The position numbers and the translations under genes are program-made. Source: an uncultured Ideonella sp. (lineage in GTDB: Bacteria > Pseudomonadota > Gammaproteobacteria > Burkholderiales > Burkholderiaceae). Taken from it: DNA of 10,543 nt. Shown one piece after another: positions 6,170 through 10,543 of the stretch (its first letter is position 1; the number at the start of each line of letters is the position of its first letter). The stretch covers positions 1-10,543 of the forward strand of contig CAMLGG010000186.1 in the NCBI GenBank assembly GCA_946479475.1, read 5' to 3'. Below the pieces are notes generated by a model. That model saw only the letters and a program-made list of their open reading frames with translations, was not told where the DNA came from and did no database searches.

Positions 6170-7456
6170 TCAGCTTCGCAGGCGCTGGAGCATCTGCGAG
6201 GCCAGCTCGCGAAACGGTGGCGTGATCCAGTCGTCGACCGCGAGCGTCCGCCAGAAAGCCTCGGCGATGGGAAGGGCGGGGCTGCGCAAGTCCGCTTCGT
6301 CGGGTGTGAACGGCTGCAGGTCCAGCGCTCCGCTGGACGTGTCGGGCCGCCAGCGCATCGGAAGCATGTCGTAGACCGGCGCCAGGCGCCCCCGGCCGGC
6401 TGCGAGTTCTTCACGCTCGACCCACAACGACAGATTGCCGAAGTGCATGTCGGTGTTGCCGATCAGGCGGCCGAACTGCAGCAGCGCCCTCGCCTGCGCC
6501 GGCGTCTCGGCCGGCACGCGGCGCTGCCGGGCCAGGGCAGCGCAGGTCGCCTCCCAGCTCTGCAGGGCGCCGCCGACGAATGCCCGGTGCCAGGCAGCCA
6601 AGGCCACGGCATGCCTGCGTCCGCTCGTGCCCACCCGGTCGAACCGGTGCGAGACCAGATAGCTTCTATGTGCCGTCCGGCGCCACTGGCTTGCAGCCAC
6701 CTCGACGCCGTGCCCGGCCAAGGTCTGCAACGCGAGGTGCTCCGCGCGAAGCAGATCGGACCAGCGTGCGCCGAATGGCGTGCCGTGTGGTGGCGAGAAC
6801 TTCACGAGAACCGCCTCGCCACCGGCAAGCCGGCCGAGGAACTTGGCCTGCTCGCCGCCCGCCGAGGAACCGGCGGGCAGTGTCGCCGCGACATCGGCCG
6901 CCACGGCATCGAAGTCCCCGTCCTCGCCCAACGGGAGACTGCCGCCGCCTTCCTGCAATCCCAGCCGGAAGGCACCGGGCGGATCGAAGACCTGCAGTGC
7001 CGCAAACAGGACTTGCTCCAGCGACCACTGGTCCGGATCGCCCGCCAAGCCGTGCGGCGCGAAGCGCTGCGCAAGCAGTCGTCCGAGGAAGCCCTGCGCT
7101 CGCAACGGCGTCAGGAACCATGGGAGGTCGTCGCTCACCAGGTCGACCCCGCGCCCCCAGGTGTGGACGCGCCCGTTGGCCAGCGCCGTCACCTCGCCCC
7201 ATTCGTCGACGCGCCCTTCGGCGTCGATCCAGGCCAGGGGCTGCACCGATGCCAGGCCCAGGATGGGGCGAGGCAACGCATAGCGGGTGGCGCGCCCGCG
7301 CCCCAGGGGTACCACCTCGGGCAGCAGGCCGGCCAGGCGCCGCCACAGCGTGGGCTGGCTGACGCCGAGCCGGGCGGCCAGCTCGGCCGCTGACAGCGGC
7401 CCATCGCGCCTCAGCGCTTCGAACAGCAAGGCGGTATCTGCGAGACGGTCAGGCAT
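6170..7456 (-). CDS. yjjJ: HipA-family Ser/Thr kinase toxin with built-in helix-turn-helix (YjjJ/HipH type)
   Basis: The 428-residue protein matches the YjjJ (HipH) branch of HipA-like kinases, which phosphorylate cellular proteins and can arrest growth. Unlike classical HipA, these carry their own N-terminal DNA-binding domain. Here that domain is the winged/helix-turn-helix at about 19-45 (GPLSAAELAARLGVSQPTLW) followed by RATRYALPRPI. PWFLTPLRAQGFLGR (112-126) is a YjjJ-like signature. The kinase part shows a glycine loop SSAGGEQAKF (197-206), ATP-binding Lys219 in VLVKF, and SHRFDR (269-274). The catalytic-loop segment GNTDMHFGN (333-341) supplies D336 and N341, and VYDM (361-364) supplies the metal-binding D363, so the kinase looks intact. 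No hipB-like antitoxin gene is adjacent. The ATG has no proper ribosome-binding site and lies just beyond a terminator hairpin. It is the first gene of the unit with the methyltransferase-like and ATPase genes. Confidence 0.88.
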   Translation of the reverse strand: MPDRLADTALLFEALRRDGPLSAAELAARLGVSQPTLWRRLAGLLPEVVPLGRGRATRYALPRPILGLASVQPLAWIDAEGRVDEWGEVTALANGRVHTWGRGVDLVSDDLPWFLTPLRAQGFLGRLLAQRFAPHGLAGDPDQWSLEQVLFAALQVFDPPGAFRLGLQEGGGSLPLGEDGDFDAVAADVAATLPAGSSAGGEQAKFLGRLAGGEAVLVKFSPPHGTPFGARWSDLLRAEHLALQTLAGHGVEVAASQWRRTAHRSYLVSHRFDRVGTSGRRHAVALAAWHRAFVGGALQSWEATCAALARQRRVPAETPAQARALLQFGRLIGNTDMHFGNLSLWVEREELAAGRGRLAPVYDMLPMRWRPDTSSGALDLQPFTPDEADLRSPALPIAEAFWRTLAVDDWITPPFRELASQMLQRLRS

Positions 7457-7460
7457 CCTG

Positions 7461-7496
7461 AAATGAAAAGGCGAGTCCTCTTTCGAGGTACTCGCC
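7461..7496 (-). terminator. Intrinsic (rho-independent) terminator after the indolepyruvate oxidoreductase gene
   Basis: Read on the minus strand, GGCGAGT (7496-7490) pairs with ACTCGCC (7476-7470), and CCTC pairs with GAGG inside it with a single bulged A. They enclose a GAAA tetraloop of the stable GNRA class. The stem is immediately followed by TTTTCATTT (7469-7461). It lies about 40 bases past the oxidoreductase stop and ends only a few bases before the HipA-like start codon at 7456. It has no T tract on the plus strand, so it acts in one direction only. Confidence 0.85.
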
Positions 7497-7538
7497 CATG
7501 ATAGGAGGGAACCGCCTGAATGGAAAATGAATAGAAAA

Positions 7539-10500
7539 TCAGGCTGCCTTGGCCACCGCCGGCGCGCGCCAGCGGGCCATCAGCTCCGACCACTTCGCCC
7601 GGGCCGCCTTCAGGTGCCGCTCCTTCACGTGGCCGTAGCCGCGGATCTCTTCCGGCAGCTTGGCGATCTCGACCGCCAGCGGCAGCTTGTCGGCGGTCAG
7701 GCCGGCCAGCAGTTCCTCGATGGCCGCGCGGTACTCGCCGATCAGCGCGCGCTCGGTGCGGCGCTCCTCGGTGTAGCCGAAAACGTCGAAGGCCGTTCCG
7801 CGCAAGCCCTTCAGCTTCGCCAGCAGGCCGAAGGCGGGGCGGACCCAGGCGCCGAAGGGCTTCTTGACCAGCTCGCCCTGGTCGTTCTTCGCGGCCAGCA
7901 GCGGGGGCGCCAGGTGGTGCACCAGCTTGAAGTCGCCTTCGAACTGGGCGTTGACCTTGGCGAGGAAGGCCGGGTCGGTGTGCAGGCGGGCGACCTCGTA
8001 CTCGTCCTTGTAGGCCATGAGCTTGAACAGGTACCTCGCCACCGCCTCCGACAGTCGGGTGCTGGTGCCCAGCCCGGCCTCGGCGGCGCGGACCTTCTCG
8101 ACGAAGGCCCGGTAGCTCGCGGCGTAGGCCGCGTCCTGGTAGCCCGTGAGGAACTCGACGCGCTGGCCTATCACCTCGTCCAGCGAAGGCCGCTTGACGA
8201 ACTGGATCACCGCGGCCGCCTTGAACAGCGCCTTCACCGAGGCCAGGTCGTGCGCGCAGCGCCGGCCCCATTCGAAGGCCGCCTTGTTGTTCTCGATCTG
8301 CACGCCGTTGAGCTCCATCGCGCGCATCAGCGATTCGCGGCCCAGCGGGATGCGGCCGTGTTGCCAGGCGAAGCCGAGCATCAGCGGATTGGTGTAGATC
8401 GAATCGCCGAGCAGCTGCACGGCGGCCTCTTCCGCGTCGAAGCTGGCGAAGTGCTCCTTGCCCACGGCCGCGGCGATGGCCTGCTCGCACTGGCCGGCCG
8501 GGAAGCTCCACTCGGCATCGGTCACGAAGCTGGCGGTGGGCGTGGCGTGGTTGTTCAGCGCGACGAAGCTGCGCTCGGGGTGCATGGCGGCGAGCGTGGT
8601 CTTGTTCGCCGCCACGATCGCGTCGCAGCCGATGACGAGGTCGGCCTTGGCCGTGTCGACCTTGGTGGTGTGGATCGCCTCGGGCGTCTCGGCGATCTGG
8701 ACGTGGCTCCAGGTCGCGCCACCCTTCTGCGCCAGGCCGGCTGCGTCCTGCGTGACGATGCCCTTGCCCTCGATGTGCGACGCCATGCCCAGCAGCTGGC
8801 CGATGGTGATCACGCCCGTGCCGCCGACGCCGGCCACCACGATGCCCCAGGCCGTGTCGCACGAGGGCAGCTTCGGCTCCGGGATGGCCGGGAGGTTCGC
8901 CAGGCTGGGGCCGCTGCCCTTCTTCGGCTTCTTCAGCGTGCCGCCCTCGACCGTCACGAAGCTGGGGCAGAAGCCCTTCACGCAGGACAGGTCCTTGTTG
9001 CACGAGTTCTGGTTGATCTGGCGCTTGCGGCCGAACTCGGTCTCCAGCGGCTCGACCGAGACGCAGTTGCTCTGCACGGAGCAGTCGCCGCAGCCTTCGC
9101 AGACCAGCTCGTTGATGACCACGCGCTTGTCGCTCTCGGCCATCTTGCCGCGCTTGCGGCGCCGGCGCTTCTCGGTGGCGCAGGTCTGGTCGTAGATGAT
9201 GGCCGTGGTGCCCTTGAGCTCGCGGAACTCGCGCTGGAGGCGGTCCAGCTCGTCGCGGTGATGCACGGTGACGCCGGGCGCCAGCTGGGCGCCGTCGTAC
9301 TTGGCCGGCTCGTCGGTGACGATGACCAGCTTCGCCACGCCTTCGCTGACCAGGCTGTTCATGATCTGGATCACCGAGTGGCCCTCGGGCCGCTCGCCGA
9401 CCTGCTGGCCGCCGGTCATCGCGACCGCGTCGTTGTAGAGCACCTTGTAGGTGATGTTCACGCCCGAGGCGATGGACTGGCGGACCGCCAGGATGCCGCT
9501 GTGGAAGTAGGTGCCGTCGCCCAGGTTCGAGAAGATGTGCTGCTCGTTCGTGAACGGCGCCTGGCCGACCCAGGGCACGCCCTCGCCGCCCATCTGCGTG
9601 AAGGTCTCGGTGCGGCGGCCCGGCATCCAGTTGACCATGTAGTGGCAGCCGATGCCGGCCACGGCGCGCGAGCCCTCCGGCACGCGCGTGCTCGTGTTGT
9701 GCGGGCAGCCGGAGCAGAACCAGGGCGTGCGGTCGCCGGTCTTCACCTCGAGCGCGGCGAGCGACTGCTCCTTGGCGGTGATCACGGCGATGCGCTGGTC
9801 CATGCGCGTCGCGATGTCGGCCGGCACGCCCAGCTTCTTCAGCCGGCGCGCGATCGCCTTGGCGATGATGGCCGGCGTCAGGTCGGCCTTGGGCCTCAGC
9901 AGCCAGTGCTCGCTCGGGTTCGGCATCGACCATTCGCCGCCGGAGTGGTCTCCCTCCTGCTCGTCGAACTTGCCGAGCACGTTGGGGCGCACGTCGGAGC
10001 GCCAGCCGTAGAGCTGCTCCTTGATCTGGTACTCGATGACCTGGCGCTTCTCCTCGACGACCAGGATCTCCTGCAGGCCGGTGGCGAAGTCGCGGGTGAT
10101 GGTGGCCTCCAGCGGCCACACCACGTTGACCTTGTGCAGGCGGATGCCGAGCGCGCGGCAAGTCCCGTCGTCCAGCCCGAGGTCGGCGAGCGCCTGGCGG
10201 GTGTCGTTGAAGGCCTTGCCGCTGGCGATGATCCCGAAGCGGTCGTTCGGGCCCTCGATGACGTTGTGGTTCAGCCTGTTGGCCCGCACGTAGGCCAGAG
10301 CGGCGTACCACTTGAAATCCATCATCCGCGCCTCCTGCTCCAGCGGCGGATCGGGCCAGCGGATGTGCAGGCCGCCGGGCGGCATGGCGAAGTCCTCGGG
10401 CAGGACGATGTTCACGCGGTCGGGAGAGACATCGACGCTGGAGGCCGACTCGACCACCTCCTGGATGGTCTTCATGCCGCTCCACAGGCCCGAGAAGCGG

Positions 10501-10543
10501 CTCATCGCGAAGGCGTGCAGGCCCATGTCGAGGATGTCCTGCA
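7539..10543 (-). CDS. Indolepyruvate ferredoxin oxidoreductase, single-chain type (N-terminus cut off by window edge)
   Basis: This thiamine-diphosphate and iron-sulfur enzyme oxidatively decarboxylates aryl-pyruvates or other 2-oxo acids to acyl-CoA, passing electrons to ferredoxin or a similar carrier. About 1000 C-terminal codons are visible; the family is usually about 1150-1190, so roughly 170 N-terminal residues lie beyond the right edge. Counting from the Met at 10526, the order is as follows. The end of the pyruvate-oxidoreductase N-terminal domain comes first (HAFAMSRFSGLW). Next is the TPP-binding domain with CSGCPHNTS (271-279) and GDG at 336-338, then 26 residues and N365-D366. 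A basic linker KRRRRKRGK (453-461) follows, then a ferredoxin-like cluster with C476, C479, C482, C488, C509, C515 and C520. The gamma-type domain has GVGGTGV at 566-572. The C-terminal region, from about 760 to 970, corresponds to the family-specific tail domain. All cofactor motifs appear intact. An intrinsic terminator follows the stop. Confidence 0.95.
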   Translation of the reverse strand, partial: QDILDMGLHAFAMSRFSGLWSGMKTIQEVVESASSVDVSPDRVNIVLPEDFAMPPGGLHIRWPDPPLEQEARMMDFKWYAALAYVRANRLNHNVIEGPNDRFGIIASGKAFNDTRQALADLGLDDGTCRALGIRLHKVNVVWPLEATITRDFATGLQEILVVEEKRQVIEYQIKEQLYGWRSDVRPNVLGKFDEQEGDHSGGEWSMPNPSEHWLLRPKADLTPAIIAKAIARRLKKLGVPADIATRMDQRIAVITAKEQSLAALEVKTGDRTPWFCSGCPHNTSTRVPEGSRAVAGIGCHYMVNWMPGRRTETFTQMGGEGVPWVGQAPFTNEQHIFSNLGDGTYFHSGILAVRQSIASGVNITYKVLYNDAVAMTGGQQVGERPEGHSVIQIMNSLVSEGVAKLVIVTDEPAKYDGAQLAPGVTVHHRDELDRLQREFRELKGTTAIIYDQTCATEKRRRRKRGKMAESDKRVVINELVCEGCGDCSVQSNCVSVEPLETEFGRKRQINQNSCNKDLSCVKGFCPSFVTVEGGTLKKPKKGSGPSLANLPAIPEPKLPSCDTAWGIVVAGVGGTGVITIGQLLGMASHIEGKGIVTQDAAGLAQKGGATWSHVQIAETPEAIHTTKVDTAKADLVIGCDAIVAANKTTLAAMHPERSFVALNNHATPTASFVTDAEWSFPAGQCEQAIAAAVGKEHFASFDAEEAAVQLLGDSIYTNPLMLGFAWQHGRIPLGRESLMRAMELNGVQIENNKAAFEWGRRCAHDLASVKALFKAAAVIQFVKRPSLDEVIGQRVEFLTGYQDAAYAASYRAFVEKVRAAEAGLGTSTRLSEAVARYLFKLMAYKDEYEVARLHTDPAFLAKVNAQFEGDFKLVHHLAPPLLAAKNDQGELVKKPFGAWVRPAFGLLAKLKGLRGTAFDVFGYTEERRTERALIGEYRAAIEELLAGLTADKLPLAVEIAKLPEEIRGYGHVKERHLKAARAKWSELMARWRAPAVAKAA

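Noticed and set aside
3125..7393. A 4.3 kb open frame on the plus strand opposite the ATPase, methyltransferase-like and HipA-like genes
   Set aside because: Its product is low-complexity, rich in Arg, Gly, Ala, Gln, His and Val, and has no domain pattern. It is the usual shadow frame opposite GC-rich genes with strong third-position bias, and the minus-strand frames there carry clear catalytic motifs.
7503..7534. AGGAGGG followed 10 bases later by a four-codon ATG frame (MENE) on the plus strand
   Set aside because: A ribosome-binding-like motif and tiny frame can arise by chance; there is no downstream plus-strand gene for it to lead, and the region is explained as the oxidoreductase 3' end.
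7411..10485. A 1024-codon minus-strand frame overlapping the oxidoreductase
   Set aside because: The product is compositionally biased (Arg/Gly/Ala/Pro) and overlaps the true oxidoreductase frame, which has all family motifs.

Overview
The window is about 10.5 kb of GC-rich DNA (roughly two-thirds G+C by eye). The genes are tightly packed and strongly codon-biased. The protein sequences resemble those of Betaproteobacteria, most likely Burkholderiales (Rubrivivax/Leptothrix/Comamonadaceae-like). That placement is recalled family resemblance, not a computed one. There are no RNA genes, insertion sequences, CRISPR arrays or phage genes. The region looks like ordinary chromosome with one uncharacterised small operon.

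Region by region. (1) Positions 1-1570, minus strand: tctB followed by tctA, the two membrane subunits of a tripartite tricarboxylate transporter. tctA runs off the left edge, and the periplasmic binding protein gene tctC is not beside them. (2) Positions 1571-1795: a divergent intergenic region. (3) Positions 1796-3536, plus strand: three translationally coupled genes for an exported small beta-rich protein, a membrane-anchored coiled-coil protein, and a second exported beta-sandwich protein. I recognise none of them as a named system. This is the best candidate in the window for undescribed biology. (4) Positions 3545-7456, minus strand: a probable three-gene operon, transcribed right to left, of a YjjJ/HipH-type HipA-family kinase, a spermidine-synthase-fold protein and a GspE/PilB-type secretion ATPase. 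The ATPase ends 8 bp from the end of the plus-strand operon, so the two units converge with no visible terminator between them. (5) Positions 7470-7496: a strong GNRA-loop hairpin with a T-rich tail, read as the intrinsic terminator of the next gene. (6) Positions 7539-10543, minus strand: a single-chain indolepyruvate ferredoxin oxidoreductase, missing its N-terminus at the right edge.

How they may work together: the Tct proteins import a carboxylate. The oxidoreductase decarboxylates 2-oxo acids, probably aryl-pyruvates from aromatic amino acids, to acyl-CoA. The YjjJ-like kinase, methyltransferase-fold protein and ATPase are probably co-transcribed, but no shared pathway is evident. The small plus-strand operon points to a cell-envelope complex of unknown role.
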